Source of the DNA: DATEMK01 sp035275625 | GTDB taxonomy: Bacteria; Bacteroidota; Bacteroidia; AKYH767-A; OLB10 | DNA: 14,995 nucleotides | Assembly (NCBI GenBank): GCA_035275625.1 | Contig: DATEMK010000284.1 | Coordinates: forward strand, 1 to 14,995 | Direction: 5' to 3' | Shown: positions 6,697-12,540 of the stretch, in pieces | Numbering within the stretch: position 1 is the stretch's first letter | Layout: every line of letters starts with the position of its first letter | The notes under the pieces: generated by a model | Seen by the model: the letters and a program-made list of their open reading frames with translations, nothing else | Told to the model about the DNA's origin: nothing | The model's database searches: none | Program-made: the position numbers and the translations under genes

Positions 6697-7887
6697 ATGG
6701 TTCCCGAAATCAGAAAAAAATACAATTCCATTTTCACCGAAGAAAAGTTTCATGATTTTCTTAAAGACATGAATGCTGAATTCAATTACACGATCCCGTT
6801 TCGTGTGGCTGAATCACCGGTATTTATTCCGAAAGAATTTAAACATAAAATCAACGAAGCATGTGATGGAATTATTTCTTTTCTCATGCGTGATGATTTT
6901 AAGAAGGTTTCAGAAAAAGCAATACCTGCACACCTCAATGTTCCCAATGAAAGTGAGCATACGTTATTTCTTGCCATTGATTTCGGAGTGTGCAAAGATG
7001 AAAATGGTGAAATCAATCCGCAATTGATCGAGCTGCAGGGATTTCCTTCGTTGTTCGGATGGCAGCATTATTTAGCAAAAAAATACCGGCAGCATTTTTA
7101 TGCTCCTGAAAATTATGATCACCTTTTTTCAGGACTGGATGAGGAGAGCTATGTAAAGCTTTTGAAAAAAAGTATTTTGGGCGATCATGAACCTCAGTAT
7201 GTAATCCTTCTTGAAATTGAACCCAAGAAACAAAATACGCGAATTGATTTTTTGCTTACCGAACAAATGCTGGGAGTGAAATCCGTTTGCATCAGCGATA
7301 TTATTAAAGAGGACGATAAACTTTTTTATGTGAACAAAGGAAAAATAATTCCCATACACCGCATTTATAACCGCGTGATTTTTGATGAACTGATAAAACG
7401 TGATGATCTGAAATTAAATTTTAAAATGACAGATGATGTAAATGTTGAATGGGCAGGACATCCTAATTGGTTTTACAGGATCAGCAAATATTTGATGCCG
7501 CGTTTAAAAAGCAAATACATTCCTCCAAGCTATTTTCTGAATGAATTGAAAACAATACCTGGTGATTTGGAGAATTATGTTTTGAAACCATTGTTTTCTT
7601 TTTCGGGAAGCGGAATAAAATTTAATGTCACAAAAGAAGACATTGATGAAATTGAAGATCCTGAAAATTATATGCTGCAGAAAAAAGTAAAATACGAACC
7701 GGTGCTTCAATCACCAGATGAAGCGGTAAAGGTGGAAGTGCGGATGTTGTATTTATGGGAACCGAAATCACCGAAGCCGGAATTGATAATTAACATGGCA
7801 CGGTTAAGCAAAGGAGAAATGATTGGTGTGAAATATAATCTCAATAAAAACTGGGTGGGCGGATCGGTTGGGTTTTATGAGACTTAA
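6697..7887 (+). CDS. ATP-grasp-like protein of the ligase-amidotransferase cluster
   Basis: The 396-residue protein has no obvious signal peptide. The C-terminal third has features of an ATP-grasp fold: NYVLKPLFSFSGSGIKFNV (K297 as candidate ATP-binding lysine, followed by a Ser/Gly loop), the acidic EVRMLYLWEP (E347, R349), then LIINMARLSKGEMIGVKYN (N366, R369), which would be the metal and phosphate ligands. An unusual block IELQGFPSLFGWQHYLAKKY (111-130) precedes the central region. I infer a carboxylate-amine or carboxylate-thiol ligase; with the GCS2-type ligase and amidotransferase-like partner, a small peptide or amide pathway is likely. The exact subfamily cannot be named. The gene ends 29 bases before a long inverted repeat. 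Confidence 0.65.
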   Translation: MVPEIRKKYNSIFTEEKFHDFLKDMNAEFNYTIPFRVAESPVFIPKEFKHKINEACDGIISFLMRDDFKKVSEKAIPAHLNVPNESEHTLFLAIDFGVCKDENGEINPQLIELQGFPSLFGWQHYLAKKYRQHFYAPENYDHLFSGLDEESYVKLLKKSILGDHEPQYVILLEIEPKKQNTRIDFLLTEQMLGVKSVCISDIIKEDDKLFYVNKGKIIPIHRIYNRVIFDELIKRDDLKLNFKMTDDVNVEWAGHPNWFYRISKYLMPRLKSKYIPPSYFLNELKTIPGDLENYVLKPLFSFSGSGIKFNVTKEDIDEIEDPENYMLQKKVKYEPVLQSPDEAVKVEVRMLYLWEPKSPKPELIINMARLSKGEMIGVKYNLNKNWVGGSVGFYET

Positions 7888-7915
7888 GAAACTCTTTAAA
7901 TTTTCTTTTGATGAT

Positions 7916-7983
7916 TAATTGCCACAGATTCACGGATTAATTGGAAGGTTTAAATAAAAAATCTGTGAATCTGTGGCCAATTA
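7916..7983. repeat. Inverted repeat of the CCACAGATTCACAGATT family
   Basis: Arms 7916-7938 and 7960-7983 pair over 23 positions with one bulged base and one G-U pair, around a 21-base loop. Both arms carry the CCACAGATTCAC word. It lies between the ATP-grasp-like gene and the DUF1569 gene and can fold in RNA as a long hairpin. There is no U-run after it on the plus strand, so it is more likely a dispersed repeat or RNA-processing hairpin than an intrinsic terminator. Confidence 0.75.
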
Positions 7984-8016
7984 GATTAGCATTCTAACAA
8001 GCTTCTGACTTTTTTC

Positions 8017-8024
8017 TAATTTCG
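8017..8024 (+). promoter_or_regulatory. Candidate -7 box (TAATTTCG) for the DUF1569 gene
   Basis: TAATTTCG lies 17 bases before the ATG at 8042, one base from TAnnTTTG. The same TTCG variant precedes the DUF3800 gene and the amidotransferase-like gene. Confidence 0.4.
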
Positions 8025-8041
8025 TAAAAAATATATTTCTT

Positions 8042-8497
8042 ATGAGAAAAAACCTTCTTCAGCCGGAAGCGAAAGAGGAAATACTTTCGCGCATTAATAA
8101 GCTCGACACACAAACGCAACGTCAATGGGGTAAAATGAATCTGAACCAGATGTTGCTGCATAATTCTGAAGCTATGCGACAAGTGTATGGTGAAATCAAA
8201 ATTTCTCCAAGGGGTAATTGGTTTTTAAGAAAACTGATGCGGCACATTATTCTCAAAACGGACATGCCTACACCAAAAGAAAAAGCACAAACTTTTCCTG
8301 AACTGGATATGGTGGCAAGAAATATCAATCCCCCTGATTTTGAAGCTGAGAAAAATAAGTTATACAATCTTGTAAAAAATTTCCCTGCAAAGCAACTTCA
8401 TCCCACCAGCCCTTTGCTTGGAAAAATGAGTACAGAAGAATGGGCGCGCCTGATGTACACCCATCTTGATCACCACCTGAAACAGTTTGGGGTTTGA
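8042..8497 (+). CDS. DUF1569 (DinB-like) family protein
   Basis: The 151-residue protein begins with RKNLLQPEAKEEILSRINKL, then WGKMNLNQMLLHNSEAM and, at the end, HPTSPLLGKMSTEEWARLMY followed by THLDHHLKQFGV. This matches DUF1569, a branch of the DinB/YfiT four-helix metalloprotein superfamily. Candidate metal ligands are H40, H141 and H145 (the HxxxH of the last helix). Related proteins are thiol-dependent S-transferases or have no known activity. It is monocistronic, preceded by an inverted repeat and a TAATTTCG box. Its TGA is directly followed, with no gap, by the stop of the convergent DUF1905 gene. Confidence 0.85.
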   Translation: MRKNLLQPEAKEEILSRINKLDTQTQRQWGKMNLNQMLLHNSEAMRQVYGEIKISPRGNWFLRKLMRHIILKTDMPTPKEKAQTFPELDMVARNINPPDFEAEKNKLYNLVKNFPAKQLHPTSPLLGKMSTEEWARLMYTHLDHHLKQFGV

Positions 8498-9010
8498 TTA
8501 CCTGTTTGCTCTGTTAGCGCGCAGCATTTCGGGAAAACCTTGTTTCTTTAAAAATGTATTGATTGCTTGTGCTATTCGTTTTGCTTTTGTTTCTTCTGTT
8601 TTTGCAGATTCAATCCACTTTGAAAAATAGCGTTGGTGAGAACCTGTTAATGTATTAAAAAATTTTAATGCTCCAGGTTCGTCATTTAAGCATTCTATAA
8701 ATTCTGAATTAAGCTTGTATTCGCTTTTATCAAATTCTATCTGCACTTCGAGCATTGCTCCGTGTCGTTTCCCAATGGCTTTTCTTATTTCTTTATCCAA
8801 AGTAAGGATGAACTCTCCCTTCCCCAACGGGATTAAACTCTTGCCTGAAAATTTATGATTATCTAATTTCCCCTTTGTGCGAAATCCCTTTCTGTTTCCA
8901 GGCTGTAATTTGTTGGCAATATCAGCAGGAATTATAATGTATGTCCAGCCGGTTTTTTCGCCCTGCTGCCCGAATCTTAAAATGGTTGTTGTAAATTTTA
9001 TAACTGCCAC
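8498..9010 (-). CDS. DUF1905 / YdeI (OmdA-like) family protein
   Basis: The 170-residue protein has a DUF1905 beta-barrel in residues 1-93 (IKFTTTILRFGQQGEKTGWT, then IIIPADIANKL and GKSLIPLGKGEF) and a helical YdeI/OmdA-type C-terminus at 100-160, with the core SHQRYFSKWIESAKTEETKA. The tail ends in RANRANR. Function is unknown; family members are often linked to stress or peptide resistance. The start is GTG at 9010: the only nearby ATG (9019) runs straight into TAA, the next in-frame Met is residue 86, and homologues begin M-x-x-I-KF. The GTG lies in a short dispersed repeat. It is the third gene of the minus-strand operon, 22 bases after the zinc-ribbon gene. Confidence 0.85.
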   Translation of the reverse strand: MAVIKFTTTILRFGQQGEKTGWTYIIIPADIANKLQPGNRKGFRTKGKLDNHKFSGKSLIPLGKGEFILTLDKEIRKAIGKRHGAMLEVQIEFDKSEYKLNSEFIECLNDEPGALKFFNTLTGSHQRYFSKWIESAKTEETKAKRIAQAINTFLKKQGFPEMLRANRANR

Positions 9011-9036
9011 TAATTACATGAATTATCACGAATCAA
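9006..9036. repeat. CACGAATTA-type short repeat at a gene junction
   Basis: The segment CCACTAATTACATGAATTATCACGAATC is built from the same roughly 9-base word as many Bacteroidota intergenic repeats. Read on the opposite strand it resembles the ATTCGTA units at 1227 and 5741. It contains the GTG start of the DUF1905 gene. Confidence 0.5.
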
Positions 9037-9410
9037 TTTTCTTTATTTAAAAAAGTTCCCCATTTAATTACCATTATAAAATCGTTTTCAATCGGCAAAT
9101 AACCATAATCATAGCAAAGCTTATAAGTGCTTCCTTTTTGAGTGGTATGTGTTTGAGTAAAATATTTAAAATTAAATCCTTTGTCTATCAGTTTTGTTTT
9201 GGAAATTTTTCCTTTACCATCTTCATGCACTACTGATTCTAAAATTCTCCTGTTCTTTCGAAGAATGTTATTGATGTTACGCATTTCAGCGGTTACATCG
9301 CTGTTCATTTTATTGTTGTAATTGCTGCGGCACTGGTCATCACAGAACTTTTTGTCGGCTCTGCCCTTTAATGGCTCACCACATTCGAGGCATACTTTAT
9401 CGGTGCTCAT
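9033..9410 (-). CDS. Small zinc-ribbon protein, uncharacterised
   Basis: The 125-residue protein has an N-terminal zinc-binding module with cysteines C7, C10, C23 and C27 (CLECGEPLKGRADKKFCDDQ with C27 following), a CxxC-x12-CxxxC layout. A basic helix (RNINNILRKNRRILESVV) and a C-terminal beta-rich part (GFNFKYFTQTHTTQKGSTYK, then YDYGYLPIENDFIMVIKW) follow. This architecture recurs in Bacteroidota proteins without assigned function. I infer a nucleic-acid or protein-binding role from the zinc ribbon and basic helix. It shares an ATGA overlap (4 bases) with the MmcQ gene, so the two are translationally coupled. Confidence 0.75.
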   Translation of the reverse strand: MSTDKVCLECGEPLKGRADKKFCDDQCRSNYNNKMNSDVTAEMRNINNILRKNRRILESVVHEDGKGKISKTKLIDKGFNFKYFTQTHTTQKGSTYKLCYDYGYLPIENDFIMVIKWGTFLNKEN

Positions 9411-9751
9411 CTTTTCGTTTTTATCAGATCAGTAATTTTTTTTGGCGCCACTCCGTAATAAGCGGTGATGAGAGCATCTTTTAATACTGACTTTCTTATT
9501 TTTTTCAATTCAATGTAGGTGGCTCCCTGTTTTCCCCAGCCACCGGGAACAGGATATATGATTGTTTTATCAAAAGCACAAAAAGCGGATTGGTCAATGA
9601 GGGATAACTTAACCATCACCAGCTTTTCTTTTTCAGCCATGGTGGCAAATATTTTTTTGTTTACACGAAAAGAAGTTCTTTCAAAATGCGGAAGTTCCAC
9701 AACTTCGGGGAATGATAAGGCTAATTTCCTGGCTTCTTCAGTTGTAACCAT
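9407..9751 (-). CDS. MmcQ/YjbR family protein
   Basis: The 114-residue protein fits the MmcQ/YjbR fold (PF04237, CyaY-like alpha/beta): TEEARKLALSFPEVVELPHF at 4-23, the strand pair SFRVNKKIFATMAE, then IIYPVPGGWGKQGATYIELK and LKDALITAYYGVAP. Family proteins are annotated as DNA-binding on structural grounds; the role is unproven. Length is normal. It is the first gene of the operon MmcQ, zinc ribbon, DUF1905-YdeI, with a good TACTTTTG promoter box about 47 bases upstream. Confidence 0.88.
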   Translation of the reverse strand: MVTTEEARKLALSFPEVVELPHFERTSFRVNKKIFATMAEKEKLVMVKLSLIDQSAFCAFDKTIIYPVPGGWGKQGATYIELKKIRKSVLKDALITAYYGVAPKKITDLIKTKR

Positions 9752-9797
9752 TTTTATTTTGGAAATACATTTTTATAAACCATTCCCTCTTTCATTA

Positions 9798-9826
9798 CAA
9801 AAGTATCAACAATATCCGTTTGCAAA
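9798..9826 (-). promoter_or_regulatory. Promoter of the MmcQ operon
   Basis: The minus strand has TACTTTTG (9805-9798), an exact TAnnTTTG match, with TTTG (9826-9823) 17 bp upstream, slightly short of the usual 19-21 bp. The leader would be about 40 nt. The overlapping tandem AAACGATT pair (9824-9840) could be an operator. Confidence 0.5.
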
Positions 9827-9930
9827 CGATTATAAACGATTCTTTACGCAAGTATCCGAATAAACGGGAGCTATATACAAGTTGGGACAGGGTTGAAAAT
9901 TATCTCTCAAAAATTGAAAAATCATTTTTT

Positions 9931-10106
9931 AAACTTTGAACTTCAACAGTGTATCTGAAAAGAACTGTAAGCTATTGCCTTCACGTTAGTGAACGAAGCA
10001 AAAGTTTAAACAGGGTTTAACCTTTAATAACAAAGAACGTGTTGCAATTTACCAGTGATGTGAGGATTCCTCAATTACCTGATGTTACGGCTTTCCGGAT
10101 TGCAAC
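9931..10106. other. Structured non-coding left part of the IS element
   Basis: No gene fits here, but several nested inverted repeats are seen. The word AAACTTTG (9931-9938) pairs with CAAAAGTTT near 10005. TTCAC-GTTA-GTGAA forms a hairpin near 9980-9995. Then GTTGCAAT (10041-10048) pairs perfectly with ATTGCAAC (10099-10106), enclosing the hairpins TGAGG-ATT-CCTCA (10061-10073) and CGG-CTTT-CCG (10088-10097). This suggests one or two multi-branched RNAs or subterminal transposase-binding structures. Confidence 0.4.
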
Positions 10107-10108
10107 AT

Positions 10109-10243
10109 TTATTTTTTAGGAACGCTTGCCCTTAATACATCGTCAAGCGTTCCTGTGATAGCAAGTTTGCTTTCGTACTTATTTGGACGCTTTTTTTTAT
10201 TTGACGGGTGCGTAGTTGTTTCCCGTTTTTTCTTTTTTGCCAT
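10109..10243 (-). CDS. 44-residue basic passenger protein of the IS element
   Basis: This is a short reading frame from ATG (10243-10241) to TAA (10111-10109). The product begins MAKKKKRETTTHPSNKKKRP and ends YESKLAITGTLDDVLRASVP-KK. The layout (lysine-rich disordered head, then a short amphipathic motif of the form F/Y-E-x-x-L-x-I-x-G-x-x-D-V-L-x-A-S-V) is typical of small Bacteroidota proteins of unknown role. It starts 25 bases after the transposase stop on the same strand, inside the terminal repeats, so it is co-transcribed and carried by the IS. Function is unknown; the second half looks like a peptide that docks on a partner. Confidence 0.65.
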   Translation of the reverse strand: MAKKKKRETTTHPSNKKKRPNKYESKLAITGTLDDVLRASVPKK

Positions 10244-10268
10244 TGTGCAAAATTAATCTTTTGGAAAA

Positions 10269-11246
10269 TCAAATTCTAACTGCACACATTTCCGTACCTG
10301 CACTTTCTGTTTTAGCAATCAAATCAGCATACTTTAATCTTCTTTCAGAATCATTTAAAAACTTTTCAATCCTGTCTTGTGGTGTATCTTTCCTTGCATT
10401 ATAACGCGATGCAAACTCGTTCAGGTAGCGTTCAAAATGCTTTTCTGATACTTGGTGATAGATTCCATAAATACCGCGCTTTAAGATAGCCCAAAACGAT
10501 TCTATTGTATTTGTATGGCAGTCACCGGAAACATAAATTTTCAAATTATGTTGAACAGTTCCATGTTCATACTTTGTACCGATTTTTGCATAAACATTGC
10601 TTTCATCTGTAAAAATCTTTGTGCCTTTCGGAACATACTGTTCAATGAATGGAACCATATTTTCTTTTGTAGCAGCAGGAACATATTTCAAAATAACATT
10701 TCCATTGCGCTCAATAATTCCAACCACAACTTTTTTAGGAACATAAGGAGTGCCATCATTCTTTAATGAAGGGTTTTCATCTGATCTTCTTTTTTTGTAA
10801 TGCTTTGCATCTTCACGGCCTCCAATAAAACTTTCATCTATTTCAACAGCGTTAGAGCCTCCGATTATTTCAGGCTTTTGTTGTTTCAGCATTTCGCGAA
10901 TACGATGTAAAACGAACCAAGCCGTTTTTTGTGTGACGTTTAAATCAATTCCTACTTGTACGGATGAAATTCCTTTTTTGTGAGCAGTACATAACCAGAT
11001 TGCAGCAAGCCAAATACGAAAAGGAATTTTTGAGTTTTCAAATATGGTTCCCACTTTCACAGTAAATTTTTTGTGACATAATTTTTCAGAACACTTATAA
11101 CCGCGATTGGTTTTATAGGGTGCTTTTGTTGTTCCGCAGAACGGGCAAGACGGATTTCCTTTCCATCTGATATTTTCATAATACTCAATGCAGATTTGTT
11201 CTGTTTTGAAGTAGTCAAGAAGCTGAGGTAAGGATTTGAAGTTCAT
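10269..11246 (-). CDS. IS1595-family (ISXO2-like) DDE transposase
   Basis: The 325-residue protein has an N-terminal zinc ribbon (C34, C37, C52, C57: SCPFCGTT, then GYKCSEKLCHKKFT), a helix-turn-helix-like region (SVQVGIDLNVTQKTAWFVLH, 95-114), and the DDE_Tnp_IS1595 catalytic domain: D137 in VEIDESFIGG, D214 in IFTDES, and E249 in the signature HTNTIESFWAILKRGIYG, followed by HQVSEKHFERYLNEFASRYN. All catalytic residues are intact and the frame is unbroken, so the element may be active. The enzyme cuts and joins DNA at the IS ends. The minus strand upstream, inside the right end, has TATCTTTA (11272-11279), a plausible -7 box. Confidence 0.95.
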   Translation of the reverse strand: MNFKSLPQLLDYFKTEQICIEYYENIRWKGNPSCPFCGTTKAPYKTNRGYKCSEKLCHKKFTVKVGTIFENSKIPFRIWLAAIWLCTAHKKGISSVQVGIDLNVTQKTAWFVLHRIREMLKQQKPEIIGGSNAVEIDESFIGGREDAKHYKKRRSDENPSLKNDGTPYVPKKVVVGIIERNGNVILKYVPAATKENMVPFIEQYVPKGTKIFTDESNVYAKIGTKYEHGTVQHNLKIYVSGDCHTNTIESFWAILKRGIYGIYHQVSEKHFERYLNEFASRYNARKDTPQDRIEKFLNDSERRLKYADLIAKTESAGTEMCAVRI

Positions 11247-11373
11247 TTTTCTTTCGTTTTAATTATGGTGTAAAGATACATCTTGTCCCACTATCTACCT
11301 AATTTTTTTGAAAATAAATTGGGTTTAGTAATCAATGATTTATACAATTATCTAAGATAATGAGATATTTTTC

Positions 11374-11381
11374 TAACTTTG
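11374..11381 (+). promoter_or_regulatory. -7 box (TAACTTTG) of small RNA 1
   Basis: TAACTTTG matches TAnnTTTG exactly and is followed by GTAAAATGTAAAA, closely resembling the start of small RNA 2 (box TACATTTG, then TAAATGAAAA). No TTTG is found at the -33 position. Confidence 0.55.
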
Positions 11382-11387
11382 TAAAAT

Positions 11388-11597
11388 GTAAAAGGGGCAA
11401 GAGTTGCAACCTCTCACCCCCTTCGGTAGTTAGCCCACACTCTAATGTGGTGCTTTACGTGGCATCCTACCTTTGCGCAATGTGGTGAGCACGTACCGGG
11501 AAAGGGTTTTGGACACCCTTGATTCTTGTGGAAGGAATCAACTCAAAACGGTACGCACTCGAATATTTTTAGAGGGGCTTTCAGCCCCCTTTTTTAT
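11388..11597 (+). ncRNA. Predicted structured small RNA 1 of the DUF3800 region
   Basis: About 210 nt with a promoter box, dense pairing and a terminator, and no reading frame of note. Stem 1: GGGG (11394-11397) with CCCC (11417-11420), a CA/CA internal loop, AGAG (11400-11403) with CTCT (11411-11414), loop TTGCAAC. Stem 2: CCACA (11435-11439) with TGTGG (11446-11450). Stem 3: 11487-11498 with 11549-11560 (10 of 12 pairs), enclosing AAGGGT/ACCCTT and GATTC/GAATC hairpins. Stem 1 shares loop and architecture with small RNA 2, but with different paired bases. DUF3800 genes are known to neighbour several orphan RNA motifs (DUF3800-I to -XI), and this is a candidate for one of them or a new one. 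It could alternatively be a 6S-like housekeeping RNA. Confidence 0.7.
11573..11597 (+). terminator. Intrinsic terminator of small RNA 1
   Basis: GGGGCT (11574-11579) and AGCCCC (11583-11588) pair around TTC and are followed by CTTTTTT. On the minus strand the hairpin is followed by CTCTAAAAAT, so it is less suited to end the convergent wHTH gene. Confidence 0.85.
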
Positions 11598-11606
11598 GCA
11601 TCACCG

Positions 11607-12374
11607 CTATTCATTCATTGGTATTTTCATTTCTTGTTTTTGTTCTCCTTTGATTTTTTTCTTCAATTTATTAATCATTGCTTCAAGAATTAAAAAATCA
11701 TCTTCATCAGCAAGCGTTAAAGTGGAATTTATACCTTCTCCGATTATATGAACATTATATGTCCCCTCTCTTAGAGTCAAAGCCGAAGCAAGAGACACGG
11801 GCTGCACGCCCGCCCTTTTATCAACCTCAACAGCAGGGTTTCCGTTCGTTTCCTTGTATAACGGTGCGGGGGTATATGGATCGTCATTATTAGATAAAAT
11901 AAACCTTAACTTATTATTAGCGTCAATGTATGGGCTAAAATTTTCATAAAATGATTTGACTATTTTCGGCATTGCGTACGTCTTAAAGCCATATCTTTTC
12001 ATTAAATAGTTCGTAAGTCCTTTTTCGTCCGGCAAAACCTTGCCGTTAAATTCATCCAAAAGCTCTTTATATAACGAAGGGTTTCCCAACGCCTCGAACT
12101 CTGCAATTTTTTTATCCCCTGCAAAAGTTGGTATGCTAATCCTTTGAAATAACTCTGTTGGTCTATATCCGGAACCGTAACCACTCTCATAAATTTTGTA
12201 TTGACAACAGGATGATAGCTGTAATGGCAAAGTCCCTTCACCAATTCCGGTTACAAGAGAAATGTCTTTTGTGGTCGAAACAACCTCTCCCCTGGATTTA
12301 ACAATCTTTGTTATCAACTCAACAGAAGCAGCAAGAGATAATGTAGGAAATGATGACACTTTGCTTTTTTTCAT
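11607..12374 (-). CDS. Winged-helix-like protein (DUF5343-like), divergent from DUF3800
   Basis: The protein has 255 residues from the ATG at 12374; a longer frame would need a TTG at 12407 and adds 11 residues with no clear role. Residues 8-85 and 92-152 look like two winged-helix units: TLSLAASVELITKIVKSRGE, then GYRPTELFQRISIP; and ALGNPSLYKELLDEFNGKVL, PDEKGLTNYLMKRYGF, SFYENFSPYIDANNKL. The second resembles DUF5343-type helix-turn-helix proteins. The C-terminus (YNVHIIGEGINSTLTLADED, then DFLILEAMINKLKKKI) is a beta-hairpin plus helix. Likely a DNA-binding regulator; weaker alternatives are an antitoxin-like partner of DUF3800. It is divergent from DUF3800 (166 bases apart), convergent with small RNA 1, and carries an in-frame GC-rich palindrome at 11798-11812. 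Confidence 0.65.
   Translation of the reverse strand: MKKSKVSSFPTLSLAASVELITKIVKSRGEVVSTTKDISLVTGIGEGTLPLQLSSCCQYKIYESGYGSGYRPTELFQRISIPTFAGDKKIAEFEALGNPSLYKELLDEFNGKVLPDEKGLTNYLMKRYGFKTYAMPKIVKSFYENFSPYIDANNKLRFILSNNDDPYTPAPLYKETNGNPAVEVDKRAGVQPVSLASALTLREGTYNVHIIGEGINSTLTLADEDDFLILEAMINKLKKKIKGEQKQEMKIPMNE
11798..11812. repeat. GC-rich palindrome inside the winged-helix gene
   Basis: CGGGC-TGCAC-GCCCG is a 5-bp hairpin in an otherwise AT-rich gene, coding for part of DKRAGVQPVS. It sits in a segment (GAGACACGGGCTGCACGCCC) that reads like a mobile palindromic unit inserted in frame at a linker. Confidence 0.45.
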
Positions 12375-12504
12375 TTGACTAAATTTAATTCGCCCCAAAG
12401 AAAACAATATTATTTAACAAAAACAAATCTCAATGTAATATATTATAAAATATTTTACAATCGCAACATTTTTGATATTTCCCTATGATATTAATATTAT
12501 TTGC

Positions 12505-12512
12505 TATTTTCG
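12505..12512 (+). promoter_or_regulatory. Candidate -7 box (TATTTTCG) of the DUF3800 gene
   Basis: TATTTTCG ends 28 bases before the ATG at 12541 and supports that start over the upstream in-frame ATG at 12472, which would lie before the box. The nearest TTTG (12471-12474) is 30 bp upstream, too far for a standard -33 element. Confidence 0.4.
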
Positions 12513-12540
12513 CTTAAAATTTATAATCTACCAATCCATT

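Larger units (their letters stand above)
9883..11290 (-). mobile_element. IS1595-family insertion sequence with passenger gene
   Basis: The element holds a complete ISXO2/IS1595-like transposase, a small co-directional gene and about 220 bases of non-coding DNA. The ends are set by the inverted TGGGACA (9883-9889 and 11284-11290; 10 of the first 14 inward positions agree). An exact 8-bp target duplication was not found next to these ends: CTATATAC (9871-9878) and CTATCTAC (11291-11298) agree at 7 of 8, which would put the left end at 9879. Boundaries are therefore uncertain by a few bases. IS1595 elements are known for carrying passenger genes. Confidence 0.7.

Noticed and set aside
9519..9863. 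Plus-strand frame of 114 codons opposite the MmcQ gene
   Set aside because: It is the antisense of a recognised family gene and continues into the promoter region.
10041..10106. Integron attC site or tRNA gene, from the GTTGCAAT/ATTGCAAC arms and inner hairpins
   Set aside because: The ends do not fit RYYYAAC/GTTRRRY core sites, there is no integrase gene, and there is no T-loop or CCA-type acceptor arrangement for a tRNA.
11473..11751. Plus-strand frame of 92 codons through small RNA 1 and the end of the winged-helix gene
   Set aside because: It crosses a terminator and an opposite-strand gene, and the first part is explained by RNA pairing.
12375..12407. TTG start extending the winged-helix protein by 11 residues
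   Set aside because: An ATG at 12374 precedes the first plausible domain residues and the extension has no evident role.
12472..12540. Longer N-terminus for the DUF3800 protein
   Set aside because: The family begins with the YVDESG strand; the extension lies across the likely promoter and has no family sequence.
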